NCBI GenBank assembly: GCA_016866255.1
Contig: VGMY01000005.1
Location: 62,001-126,000, forward strand
From: Bacteroidota bacterium
Lineage (GTDB): Bacteria; Bacteroidota; Bacteroidia; Flavobacteriales_D; Crocinitomicaceae
Length of the DNA: 64,000 nt
Direction of reading: 5' to 3'
The notes beneath the pieces are model-generated. The model was not told the origin of the DNA. It was given only the letters and a program-made list of their open reading frames with translations, and did not search any database. The position numbers were made by a program, and so were the translations under genes. This document shows positions 19,375 to 29,211 of this stretch, piece after piece (position 1 is the first letter of the stretch; the number at the start of each line of letters is the position of its first letter).

Positions 19375-21093
19375 TTAAAATTTACACGTAATGCCAGCTA
19401 AAACTTGGATAGGGATTACCGGATAATTATAAAACTGAAGATAACGTTGAGCAGCAAGGTTATTGATTTGTAAGAATCCTGATAAACGCTTGTTGTAGCG
19501 ATATTCAATACCTAAATTGGCATCAATAATGCTCCCTAGCTTAACAAAGTACTGGTTGTTTTCGAAGGATGTCTTAGGGGTGGACGCATCGACTTTTGCG
19601 AATCGATTCATGGCCAGGTTTACCTCTGTTTTAACCAACAGTTTATCGAACAGATTATACGTTCCTCCCAGAATAACCTCAACGTTGGGTAAATTCCATG
19701 CTCTTGCTTCGTGCAACATCTCGTAACTATGGTAGCGAGCAATGAGATTGACGTTGAGTTTGGATCCGGACTGGTAGGTTAATTTTCCTTCTATTTTTGT
19801 ATGATTCAATGAGTCATAAACTAAGGTAAAACGGTTGCCAGAGGACATTAAGGTGTCCGTAACAAAGAATGCGCGGTTGTTGATTTTGATAAAGTTTGCG
19901 CTAATACCTCCATGAAAATTCTTCCCCATTTTTGCGTTAAAACCCAGTTGAATGTCGTAAGGGTTAATTTCATTTTGAATTAAAACGTTAGGGTTGATAT
20001 ACGGATTTAAGGAGTATAAGGAGAACAGTGAAATTTGTTTAACCTGTCCTCCAAGGCTTAAAAATGGAACGAAAGAATTTTGAGCAAACGCATATTGTGC
20101 GTATACGTTTGGAAAAAAATAAAGCTTCGTTGAACCACCCCCATCAATACTAACGTTAAAACCTGCATCGACGAAAAAGTGTTGGTTGAGCAAATAACTT
20201 TTTACTCCCGGTTGAATATCAAAAATCGGGTTTTTACGCAGTAAACCGCTGTCGGAGAGCATTAAAATCGAATCTAAAATACCGTAAGCATATCCGTTAT
20301 ATCTAAGGCCTAATAAGCCATGAAAGGTATTTTTTTCGGTTTTATAATAGCCCAACATGTTCACGTTGAAAGCTTGTTCCCTGGCTTTCCAGTCTTTCAA
20401 ACTGTCGAGATAGGGTGTCCCGGTAGAGGTGTAACGAAAGTTTGCGGTGGCACGAACGTTGAAACGAGCGGTATCTCTGGGATGGGTATCGATGACCAAT
20501 TTTGCATCAACGGTTTGATATCGTTGAGCAAGGGAATCCGCATTAGCGTTTTCTTGGGTTAGGCCGTAATAATGAAATCCGTGGTTGAGGTAGTGCAGTT
20601 GGCCCAACAGCGTAGTTGAACGTTGAAAGGTTTCAAAAGTCCCAAGTAAGGAGGTTTTATCAAATCCTGCAGGGGCATAACGTTGATTTTCCCGGTCTTT
20701 AATCGTTCCCAAAAAGCTCAAGTGTTTCGCGTGAAACCCATAGTAACTGTTGCGAGACCTTGTAGAATTGACGTACAATTCAGCAAAAGGCATTAAAGCC
20801 GAACCCATTCCTGCCTTGAGGTAAAAAGGATAGAATTTATTCAGCATTTGCTCTGTTTCCACCGAGGCAGCTTCGATCGTGTCTTTTTTAATCACAATGC
20901 GCTGGTTCAAATCGAGTAATGGTCTGGTTATTACAGCATTTTGGGGAATATTATCGAGAATTTTAGGATAGGAAGGAATCCTGCTGTTTCGTTCTATATC
21001 GCGATTTCCTTTGCCCTCGGTTTCAAAAATATCGGCCTGTGAAAAGGCAATGGAATTAAATGTTGTGAAAAGCAAAATGAACAATAAACGCAT
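19375..21093 (-). CDS. Outer-membrane beta-barrel (TonB-dependent-receptor-like) protein
   Basis: Signal peptide MRLLFILLFTTFNSIAFSQ; alternating beta-strand pattern; C-terminal strand ending QVLAGITCKF; start ATG 21093 next to the TPR gene stop. Confidence 0.68.
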   Translation of the reverse strand: MRLLFILLFTTFNSIAFSQADIFETEGKGNRDIERNSRIPSYPKILDNIPQNAVITRPLLDLNQRIVIKKDTIEAASVETEQMLNKFYPFYLKAGMGSALMPFAELYVNSTRSRNSYYGFHAKHLSFLGTIKDRENQRYAPAGFDKTSLLGTFETFQRSTTLLGQLHYLNHGFHYYGLTQENANADSLAQRYQTVDAKLVIDTHPRDTARFNVRATANFRYTSTGTPYLDSLKDWKAREQAFNVNMLGYYKTEKNTFHGLLGLRYNGYAYGILDSILMLSDSGLLRKNPIFDIQPGVKSYLLNQHFFVDAGFNVSIDGGGSTKLYFFPNVYAQYAFAQNSFVPFLSLGGQVKQISLFSLYSLNPYINPNVLIQNEINPYDIQLGFNAKMGKNFHGGISANFIKINNRAFFVTDTLMSSGNRFTLVYDSLNHTKIEGKLTYQSGSKLNVNLIARYHSYEMLHEARAWNLPNVEVILGGTYNLFDKLLVKTEVNLAMNRFAKVDASTPKTSFENNQYFVKLGSIIDANLGIEYRYNKRLSGFLQINNLAAQRYLQFYNYPVIPIQVLAGITCKF

Positions 21094-21094
21094 A

Positions 21095-24000
21095 TTACTC
21101 AGGTTTAATTTCAATCGTTTGTGGAGGCTCATCGTTCTCAGGCTTGTCGGGATTCATTAAAGAATTTAAAACCTGTTTAATTTCGTTGGCGGAATCTAAA
21201 ATTCCGTCTTCTTCCTGTGCGGGGTAAAAATCGATAACTGAGGTAATTACTTGATCGGCTTCAAGAAATTTTTCTTGATTGATTAAGGCGCGTGATTGCA
21301 AAATAAGGCCCTTAGCTACCCAATAATTATAGCTGGGTTTCATTTTAATCAGCTCCTTCACGAGGATAATGCAAGAATCCGGGTTATTATTGGTGTACTG
21401 TATATCTGCAAGAGCATATTTGGCTTCAGAGCTTTTGATCGTAGTGGTGTTTTGAACAATCCAACGCAGAGCGGGGGAAGCGTCTTCAAAATTTTTAAGG
21501 TAATAACTGCTCATTCCATAAGCGTATTGTGCTTCTATTTTTATATTTTGAGCAATTCCTAATGCGTTTTTAATCTGTGCAGCGTAGTCTTTTGCTACGG
21601 AATGGTTTTCGAGCAGGAACGAGCACCTCATAACTCCTAGTTTCGCAGCATGGATGTTGACAGGTTTCGCTGCGTATTTTTCCAATAGAAGATAATAGGT
21701 GGTAGCTTTGGTAAAGTCCTTCTTTTCGTAATAATAAGCGGCTAAGCGAAGTGAAACGGGTTCAAAATAATTGGATATCGGCCCCGACAAATAGGTTTCA
21801 TAATGCGCAATGGCTTGTAGTGTGTCGCGCAAGCGCAGGTAGGAATTTGCCGTGTAGAAATGCGCATCATAAGAAAATTTTCCAGTGGGAAATTTAGTTA
21901 AGTATTGGGTGAATTTAACGATAGCATCTTGGTAATTGCTATCAACATAATTTTGCAGTGCCGGATTGTAGTATAAATTTTCTTTTTCATCTGCTGATAA
22001 ACCGGCGCAGGGGTATTCGTTGGCAACTTGTTCGGCCGCTTCTGGTTTTTTTAAAGTTAAATAAACGTCCATTAACCCCTTTGCAGCTACAGCACAGACA
22101 TCGGATTTGTGGGCATATTCCAATAAGATGCTTCGATACGCTTTTTCCGACAATTCATAATTTCCTTGTTTGTAGTATATATCCGCCATTTCTATTCGGC
22201 AATTCACCATTTTGGGGGATTGGGGATATTGAGTAATGTATTGTTCAAAAAAAGAAAAGGCTTTATTAAATTCTGATTGAGACTTAAAACTCATGGCCAA
22301 TTCGTACGTAGCATTTCGCACATACGTTGAACGCGGGTAAGACTTTAATAAGGCTTCAAGCGTATTAATTTTAAGACCAACCTGTTTGTTGTATCCATAG
22401 GATTTCGCCAGATAAAATAAACCACGATCCGTGAGTTCTGAATTTAAAGCAATAATTTTTTTATAGTAAAGGATGGCTTGTTCGTCTTTTCCCTGCTGAT
22501 AGTTTCCGTCGGCTAATTGGAAAAGCGCATCCAAGTTTTTTTCCGAGTTTTTATTGTCGGATTGGCAATAAATTCCAAAATACTCTAAGGCATCGGATAG
22601 CTGATCCAACGAAAGATAAGCGTATCCCATCGTGTAATAGGCATCGTTTTTTTCTTCCAGCAGGTTTACGGAGGGAGAATTGAGAAAACGCTTGAATTCT
22701 TTTATGCATTCTTGGAAGTTCCCTTTTCGGTAAGAAATATCCCCGCGCCAATACCGCGCCTTAGCTATTAATTCCGGTTCTTCTTGATATTTTTCAACAA
22801 GGGCCATGACAGCATAAGCAGAGTCTAGCAGGCCTTTTTGAAATAAATCAACACCCAAGTTAAACGCTACGGTTTGGTAAACCGATTTTAATTGAAGGTC
22901 TTTGTTGGGAATTTTATTTAGGGAAGCAAGGGCCTTTGCGTAATTACTGGTAGAGCTGTAAACGTTGATTAAGTATTGATAAATGTCATTTTTTCGGGGT
23001 GAATTTGGATACTGGGTTAGGTATTTTTCAAAAGCCCTGACCGATTCATCGTAAGGGTTAATATCGATTTTAAAGGAAATCACCGCAAATTGGTACAGGG
23101 CATCCTCTGAAACATCGGGCAAAGACTTCATCATCGATGCTTTTTCAAAGGCATTGCGCGCCGCAAGTAGCCGATCGCTCCTAAGGTAGCAACCGCCAAT
23201 TTCATACATGGCCGTTTGTCCAAGACTGTCGTCAATTCTTGCCGCCCGCTCCAGATAAATTAAGGCAGCGTCTAAAAATCCGGATTTCATGAACGCGTCA
23301 CCCAGTTCGTAGTCTTCTGAACGTGTCGTTTTAGTTTTGTCGTTGTATTGTTTGAGGTAGAAGGCTGCATTTTTGTATTGTTGGGTTTGGTAGTAGGCGT
23401 CCCCAAGAAGGTGAAAGATGTCGTTAACGTTAACCAATTCATTGGAGTCTAAAACGGTCAGGGCATAAGAAATTACGCTGTCATAGTTTTTTTGTTGGTG
23501 ATTTATTTGGACAATATAATAAGGGGAAATTGCGCTAAAAGTGCTTTCATGTTTTAAGCGGTGAAATCCCGATTTTGCAACATCTAATTGCCCAATAAGG
23601 TAGTTTAAATGCGAGTAATAATAAAGGCTTATGCTTCCGTATGGTCCTTTTGAGTCTTTTATGGGATTAAAAGCCGCGATTGCGTCGGAAACCATGTTTT
23701 GTTGATAACAACTATATCCTTTTTTAAAACAATAGGACTCTTGGTCCGCGGAATCCAGGAGATCCCGTTTTGTTTTCAGATAATAGGATGAGGCACTCGC
23801 ATAATCCTCTTTTTGAAAAAAGTAATTGGCAATTTGAAACTGAATGGTGTTTTTGTATAGGTTTTCAGGATAGTCGAGGTTGAAGTTTTCCAGAAGCGCA
23901 ATAGCGTCATCGTTGTACACTTGCAGCGCCGCCATCCCTCGGTAAAAATGCCCATTGATGACCAACGGATCATTTCGATTGATGGGTTGCGATAAAAAAA

Positions 24001-24160
24001 CTTCAAATTCGATTCTGGCGGCAGTAAATTGCTCTTTTTCAAATAACTCAACTCCTCGATAATATGCCGCGTAAGGAGAAAGGGTTTTTTGTGTCTCTTG
24101 TGCGTAATGTACGGTTAGGAGGCTTTGGACAAGCCACAAAAAAAAGATTTTCCGAACCAT
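21095..24160 (-). CDS. Tetratricopeptide repeat protein (1021 aa)
   Basis: Many TPR units, e.g. YYRGVELFEKEQFTAARIEFEVFL, YELGDAFMKSGFLDAALIYLERA, QFQIANYFFQKEDYASASSYY. Confidence 0.85.
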   Translation of the reverse strand: MVRKIFFLWLVQSLLTVHYAQETQKTLSPYAAYYRGVELFEKEQFTAARIEFEVFLSQPINRNDPLVINGHFYRGMAALQVYNDDAIALLENFNLDYPENLYKNTIQFQIANYFFQKEDYASASSYYLKTKRDLLDSADQESYCFKKGYSCYQQNMVSDAIAAFNPIKDSKGPYGSISLYYYSHLNYLIGQLDVAKSGFHRLKHESTFSAISPYYIVQINHQQKNYDSVISYALTVLDSNELVNVNDIFHLLGDAYYQTQQYKNAAFYLKQYNDKTKTTRSEDYELGDAFMKSGFLDAALIYLERAARIDDSLGQTAMYEIGGCYLRSDRLLAARNAFEKASMMKSLPDVSEDALYQFAVISFKIDINPYDESVRAFEKYLTQYPNSPRKNDIYQYLINVYSSTSNYAKALASLNKIPNKDLQLKSVYQTVAFNLGVDLFQKGLLDSAYAVMALVEKYQEEPELIAKARYWRGDISYRKGNFQECIKEFKRFLNSPSVNLLEEKNDAYYTMGYAYLSLDQLSDALEYFGIYCQSDNKNSEKNLDALFQLADGNYQQGKDEQAILYYKKIIALNSELTDRGLFYLAKSYGYNKQVGLKINTLEALLKSYPRSTYVRNATYELAMSFKSQSEFNKAFSFFEQYITQYPQSPKMVNCRIEMADIYYKQGNYELSEKAYRSILLEYAHKSDVCAVAAKGLMDVYLTLKKPEAAEQVANEYPCAGLSADEKENLYYNPALQNYVDSNYQDAIVKFTQYLTKFPTGKFSYDAHFYTANSYLRLRDTLQAIAHYETYLSGPISNYFEPVSLRLAAYYYEKKDFTKATTYYLLLEKYAAKPVNIHAAKLGVMRCSFLLENHSVAKDYAAQIKNALGIAQNIKIEAQYAYGMSSYYLKNFEDASPALRWIVQNTTTIKSSEAKYALADIQYTNNNPDSCIILVKELIKMKPSYNYWVAKGLILQSRALINQEKFLEADQVITSVIDFYPAQEEDGILDSANEIKQVLNSLMNPDKPENDEPPQTIEIKPE

Positions 24161-24293
24161 AGGGCAAAATTATCATTCACCCCTTGCTTGATAAGGGGAA
24201 AAAGGAAAAGTTTTTCACGCAAACGTGTTAAGAGAAATTTTCTCGGCACGACGGTAAGTGTGAATGAGTTGATCATATTTGTAGAAAATTATC

Positions 24294-24956
24294 GTGGAAA
24301 ATATCATTAGCCTTAAAGACGCCAACATCGAACAAGGCACCTCCTCGGTGTTAAGCGACGTCAATTTAAGCATTGACTCAGCCGAGTTTGTTTACCTGAT
24401 CGGTAAAACAGGAAGCGGAAAGAGCACCTTACTTAAAACACTTTACGGGGAATTGCCCTTAACTCAGGGTGAGGGCTCGGTTGCAGGGTATTCGCTAAAT
24501 AATTTAGGCGCAAAAGAAATTCCATTTTTGAGGAGAAAAATGGGCATTGTTTTTCAGGATTTTCAACTGTTGATGGATCGTACCATTCTTCAAAATTTAT
24601 ATTTTGTCCTGATGGCCACAGGGTGGAAAAACAAAGCGGAAATACACAGTCGGGCAATGAGTGTTTTGCAGTTAGTGGGAATCGAACAAAAAGCCGACGA
24701 AATGCCGAACCGTTTATCCGGGGGAGAACAACAACGGGCCTCTATTGCAAGAGCTCTGTTGAACGATCCGAAGATCATTTTGGCCGATGAGCCAACCGGG
24801 AACCTCGACGTAGATACCTCTACTGAAATCATGGAATTATTGGTAGCCTTGACCCGAGAAGAAGGCACCGCTATTTTAATGGCTACTCATGACCTTCAGA
24901 TGGTTCAAAAGTTTCCGGCGCGGATTCTCAGAGTGGAAAACGGGAAGGTGCTTTAG
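24294..24956 (+). CDS. ftsE: Cell-division ABC ATPase FtsE
   Basis: Walker A YLIGKTGSGKSTLL, FQDFQLLMDRTILQN, LSGGEQQRASIARAL, IILADEPTGNLD; GTG start. Confidence 0.88.
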   Translation: MENIISLKDANIEQGTSSVLSDVNLSIDSAEFVYLIGKTGSGKSTLLKTLYGELPLTQGEGSVAGYSLNNLGAKEIPFLRRKMGIVFQDFQLLMDRTILQNLYFVLMATGWKNKAEIHSRAMSVLQLVGIEQKADEMPNRLSGGEQQRASIARALLNDPKIILADEPTGNLDVDTSTEIMELLVALTREEGTAILMATHDLQMVQKFPARILRVENGKVL

Positions 24957-24957
24957 G

Positions 24958-26283
24958 CTAAAGGAGTTCGTTCGCCAGGTTAGCTAATTCAGACCGTTCC
25001 CCTTTTACTAACTTAACGTGCGCAAACAAGGGCTTACCGTTAATTTTTTGAATCAAATAAGCCAAACCATTGCTGTATTCGTCTAAGTAAGGGGTGTCTA
25101 TTTGTTGAACATCGCCGGTAAAAACAATCTTGGTGTTTTCTCCTGCCCGGGTAATAATGGTTTTGATTTCATGTGGGGTAAGATTCTGCGCCTCATCAAT
25201 AATGAACATGATGTTGGAAAAACTTCTTCCGCGTATAAATGCCAGAGGGGTTATAATAATTTTCTTATTCAATTCCATTTCATTAATTGCTTTGTATTTT
25301 TTTTCGTTTTCTCCGTATTGCGATTTAATGAATTTTAAATTGTCCCATAGCGGCTCCATGTAGGGACTTATTTTATCGTTGGCATCTCCGGGTAAAAAAC
25401 CAATTTCTTTATTGGACAACGGAACAACGGGCCGGGCCAGGATAATTTGGTTGAATTTTTTTTCTTGTTCGAGAGCCGCAGCTAAAGCCAATAAAGTTTT
25501 TCCGGTGCCGGCAACACCTTGTACAGCTACTAATTTAATGTTAGGGTTCAATAGCGCATGAAGGGCAAATGCCTGCTCGGCATTTTTAGGTTTGATTCCG
25601 TAAACAAATTCTTTTTCTATGCGCTCCAAGACGTCTTCGGCATCGTTGTAAAAAGCTAAGGAAGAACTCTTACCATTTTTAAGGATATAATAACCGTTCG
25701 GTTTTTTAAGTTCACCAAGAACCCCTTGTTCTTCAGTAACGCCGCGGGTAAATATTTCACGAATTATTTCACTATCTACACCGTCAATAACATTGTTTGC
25801 TTCGATTTTTTCTTTGATTTCATATACCTTCCCCGTTTCGTAATCTTCCGACTTGACTCCGAGAGCCTTTGCTTTGATCCGTAAATTGATGTCTTTAGTA
25901 ACTAAAACAACACTTCGGGAAGGAAATTCTTCCATTAGCATCAAGGCGGCGTTAATGATTTTATGGTCATTTTTTTCAGAGGTATATATTTTCTCAGCAT
26001 TGAGGGTTTTAGGGGGCACATCCATGACCACTTTGAACCTTCCCAACCCTTTATGTATGTGAATCCATTCTCGCAGGTTGTGATTTCCGACTAATTTATC
26101 GATGAATCGAATAACTTCACGCGCCGAAAAATTTTTAGTGTCGTTGCCAATTTTGAACTTATCTAATTCTTCCAAAACGGTTATTGGAACTGCAAGGTCG
26201 TGTTCTTTGAAGTGCGTAATTGCCCGATGGTCATGAATTAATACAGACGTGTCCAGAACAAATATTTTCGATTTATTTTTCAT
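24958..26283 (-). CDS. PhoH family ATPase with N-terminal PIN domain (YlaK-type)
   Basis: KIFVLDTSVLIHDHRAI PIN start; QGVAGTGKTLLALAAALEQ; RGRSFSNIMFIIDEAQNLTPHEIKTIITRAGE. Confidence 0.9.
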   Translation of the reverse strand: MKNKSKIFVLDTSVLIHDHRAITHFKEHDLAVPITVLEELDKFKIGNDTKNFSAREVIRFIDKLVGNHNLREWIHIHKGLGRFKVVMDVPPKTLNAEKIYTSEKNDHKIINAALMLMEEFPSRSVVLVTKDINLRIKAKALGVKSEDYETGKVYEIKEKIEANNVIDGVDSEIIREIFTRGVTEEQGVLGELKKPNGYYILKNGKSSSLAFYNDAEDVLERIEKEFVYGIKPKNAEQAFALHALLNPNIKLVAVQGVAGTGKTLLALAAALEQEKKFNQIILARPVVPLSNKEIGFLPGDANDKISPYMEPLWDNLKFIKSQYGENEKKYKAINEMELNKKIIITPLAFIRGRSFSNIMFIIDEAQNLTPHEIKTIITRAGENTKIVFTGDVQQIDTPYLDEYSNGLAYLIQKINGKPLFAHVKLVKGERSELANLANELL

Positions 26284-26285
26284 AC

Positions 26286-27143
26286 TTAAATAGAGGATAA
26301 ACGGCCGTGTTTTATTTCATAATAATGCGATATTTTTTCATTCGTAACCCGCAGAGATTCCGTCAGCAAACAACTCATTTCCCCGAAAATAAGGCGAAGT
26401 AAAAATACGGGAATGTTGGGCAGGTATATTTTTTTGTTTTCTTTACGGGCAATGGCGAGAGTAAGCTCCTTCATGGTAGCATTTTCGACGGTCACGTGCA
26501 CTAGCCCCAGGGGCGTATCTAATGCCAACCGAAGTATGTGAATCACGTCGTTCAAGTGAATCCAGGGCACCCATTGGCTTCCTGTCCCGGGAACAGCCCC
26601 CAGCCCCCATCTTAAGGGACCTGCAATTTTCACGTATGCTCCACCGCGTGGCGATAAGACCATTCCTAAACGCAGAATGGAAAAAATAGGGAGTTGATTA
26701 AAAGCGCGGTGGGCGTTTTCCCAAGAAAAAACCAATTTTGATAAAAAGTCCGTCCCAAAAGGGTCGTCTTCTTGATGGATTTTCTCATCGTTGAATCCAA
26801 AGGCATTAACTCCTGAGATACCGATGTAACCCTTCAGTTTTGGGCAATTTGTCGACGCTAGAGCGTACAGAAATTCCGTGGTCTTGATGCGCGAAGCGAG
26901 CAATTCTACCTTTCGGGTTTTTGTCCATTTTTTGTCCGCAATTCCGGCACCAGCTAAGTTGATGATGTGGGTAATGTGGTGCAACTTGTTGGTTTCGCAG
27001 GTTTTTTTTTCGGGGCACCAATGCACATGATAAGCTTCTGAGGCGTACCGGGTTAAGACCCATGTATCAATGTTGTGTCGAATAAAATCTTCCCTTAAAG
27101 CTTGACCAATGAACCCTGTGCCCCCAACAATCAGTACCTGCAT
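26286..27143 (-). CDS. TIGR01777-type NAD-dependent epimerase
   Basis: VLIVGGTGFIGQALREDF, HIINLAGAGIADKKWTKTRK, SWVPWIHLNDVI. Confidence 0.85.
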   Translation of the reverse strand: MQVLIVGGTGFIGQALREDFIRHNIDTWVLTRYASEAYHVHWCPEKKTCETNKLHHITHIINLAGAGIADKKWTKTRKVELLASRIKTTEFLYALASTNCPKLKGYIGISGVNAFGFNDEKIHQEDDPFGTDFLSKLVFSWENAHRAFNQLPIFSILRLGMVLSPRGGAYVKIAGPLRWGLGAVPGTGSQWVPWIHLNDVIHILRLALDTPLGLVHVTVENATMKELTLAIARKENKKIYLPNIPVFLLRLIFGEMSCLLTESLRVTNEKISHYYEIKHGRLSSI

Positions 27144-27272
27144 TAACTCAATTTTTCGCCGAAATTACTTAATTTAGGTTCATCTGGGTCTTTTAGGTAT
27201 AAAATTTATTTGGCCTATCCATTCAGGGCATAAAAATCAGTAAATCCTTTATTTAGAGGGCACTCAAAAGGG

Positions 27273-27719
27273 TTGAGCGATCGTGATATTAAGCAGCAGC
27301 TTGCAACGAACAGGATTTGTTCACTTATTCGATAGGACCTTAAATTGATGTAAGGGGTAAGTAGGGCCGCTATAACGCATCATCAACCTCTTACACCTGG
27401 TTCTTCGAGTTAAAAGTTAATGCCTACAAAGCTGTGGGAATGTTGGATCATGTTTTGGCCTCTAAGAATGGAACCTCCATCGGGGCCGAATCTCGAACAG
27501 ACATTGAAAGCCTTTGCTTACTGGAAGGTCTGTTTTTTTTACTATCCAAAAAACCTACAAGATTCGCCTGTCGCTCCTAAACGCGTAACTGATAGCAGCA
27601 ATTTTCGCGAAACAACCAACCGCAAAATCATGAGGGGATGTGCGCCAATAAAAGCAAGAGAATAAAAGGAAATTAAAGCAACGACAACCTTACAGGCTCA
27701 GCGAAAATTTATAGGCATA
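27273..27719 (+). pseudogene. Decayed/remnant coding region (low confidence)
   Basis: Largest non-annotated gap in the window (27144-27761). It contains short protein-like open stretches in the + direction broken by stops: LSDRDIKQQLATNRICSLIR*, GRYNASSTSYTWFFELKVNAYKAVGMLDHVLASKNGTSIGAESRTDIESLCLLEGLFF.., EIKATTTLQAQRKFIGIK*. Confidence 0.25.
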
Positions 27720-27761
27720 AAATAGCGATAAGAGTGCTGGCTTTTGTAATTTTGTAACAGC

Positions 27762-29207
27762 ATGAGGTACGGGCTTTGGATGGTTTTTTTGTTACATGCG
27801 AATTTGGCTAAAAGTCAGTGTTGCCCTTTTGTGTTTCGTTTTTTAACCAATCCCGTTAACGAAAAGGTGTGTTTTTCTTCCTTGTTGGAAGACGCCAAGG
27901 AACTTTATGAAAAAATCCAGGAAGTACACCCCGATTTGTACAGAAATGCCACGAAAGAAGCCCTTGATTCCTCGTATTTAAGGCTCATAAATACCTGCAC
28001 GGAAGATTTGACCTTGCTGTCTTTTGTGGCGGCCGTCAATGCCTTTTTGCAAACCATTAAAGACTCGCACACGTTTATAAATTTGCGAGATTTATTGCAT
28101 TATAAGGCGCTCTCACGCTATTATTTACCCTTGCAATTAACCGAGTCGGAGGGGAAATTATGGGTGGTTAAATCAGGTGTAAAGGCAATTCCTGCGGGAG
28201 TAAATCTGTTGAGCGTAAATGCCGTTCCTGTGAAAATGTATCAAGAACAGGCTCTTGTATTAACCCCCAAGGAGTCGCTGGCGGATAGCGCGTTTAGGTT
28301 AATGCAATTGCATGTTGTAAGCGCGTTAATGAACCTTAATCATTCGAACCGAATGAATACATATCAGTGGGTTGACGGAAAAGATACAGTGAAGGCACAG
28401 GTTAAGATTCCCAGGTTTATTAAAGCGCAACATAAAGAAGCATTCAAATGGGGGTCAAATGACATAACCTTTAAAGCGACAGAGGGTTCTGGAATTTTAA
28501 AAATAGCTAGTTTCTCGCCAACAAATATTAAAGGATTCAAAAAGAAATTAGACCAAATTTTCCAAGAAATTTCAGTAAGGCCCATTGATAAGTTGATATT
28601 GGACCTGCGTTTTAATACAGGTGGATACATTCTGCTCCAAGAGTATTTGATGAGTTTTTTAGCCCCCAAAAACACAGCGTACACGGCGGATTATGTTTAC
28701 AAGAGGAGCGCCTACGATCGGTTTTCTCAATTATCTAGATTCCAGCGAAAAAGATTTATTAGGGCCGCTAAACATGTTTATCCGAACGGAGCGCTATCCA
28801 AGGAATGGGATTTTTACAATAGGCCCTACGGCAGTGTTGAAACAGTCACGAATAATCCTATATTGAAAAACAATCTCGGATTGGAATATTCTGGATCTTG
28901 TACGTTGTTGGTAAATGAACTTTCGATGTCGGCTGCAGCCAACTTTACGGCTTGGTTTATCAAGGGTCAACGAGGAGAGGTAATAGGATCACCTGTAAGT
29001 GGCACTAACGCAGGAACTTTTGCCAATCCGGCAACGCTTTTTTTGACCAACACGGGATTGCCAATTTCCATTTCCACCATGAAAATTAATTTGCTCTCAG
29101 AAGGGGAAATAGAAAGGTCGCTAAGGCCAAACCATGAAATAAGACCCACCCTTCAAGAATTAAAACAGGGGGTCGACGCAATGTTGCATTTTGCATTAAA
29201 ACATTAA
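27762..29207 (+). CDS. S41-family (C-terminal-processing-like) peptidase
   Basis: KLILDLRFNTGGYILLQEYLMSFL; LLVNELSMSAAANFTAWFIKGQRGEVIGSPVSGTNAGTF; catalytic Ser context SMSAA. Confidence 0.8.
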   Translation: MRYGLWMVFLLHANLAKSQCCPFVFRFLTNPVNEKVCFSSLLEDAKELYEKIQEVHPDLYRNATKEALDSSYLRLINTCTEDLTLLSFVAAVNAFLQTIKDSHTFINLRDLLHYKALSRYYLPLQLTESEGKLWVVKSGVKAIPAGVNLLSVNAVPVKMYQEQALVLTPKESLADSAFRLMQLHVVSALMNLNHSNRMNTYQWVDGKDTVKAQVKIPRFIKAQHKEAFKWGSNDITFKATEGSGILKIASFSPTNIKGFKKKLDQIFQEISVRPIDKLILDLRFNTGGYILLQEYLMSFLAPKNTAYTADYVYKRSAYDRFSQLSRFQRKRFIRAAKHVYPNGALSKEWDFYNRPYGSVETVTNNPILKNNLGLEYSGSCTLLVNELSMSAAANFTAWFIKGQRGEVIGSPVSGTNAGTFANPATLFLTNTGLPISISTMKINLLSEGEIERSLRPNHEIRPTLQELKQGVDAMLHFALKH

Positions 29208-29211
29208 CGGC

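Noticed and set aside
24205-24230. TTTTTCACGCAAACGTG as a third parS-like site
   Set aside because: Arms do not form the parS palindrome; too many mismatches.
27420-27665. 81-aa ORF MPTKLWECWIMFW... in the 27-kb gap
   Set aside because: Composition (Trp/Cys/Phe-rich) looks non-coding and a different frame looks more protein-like; treated as part of a possible decayed region rather than a gene.
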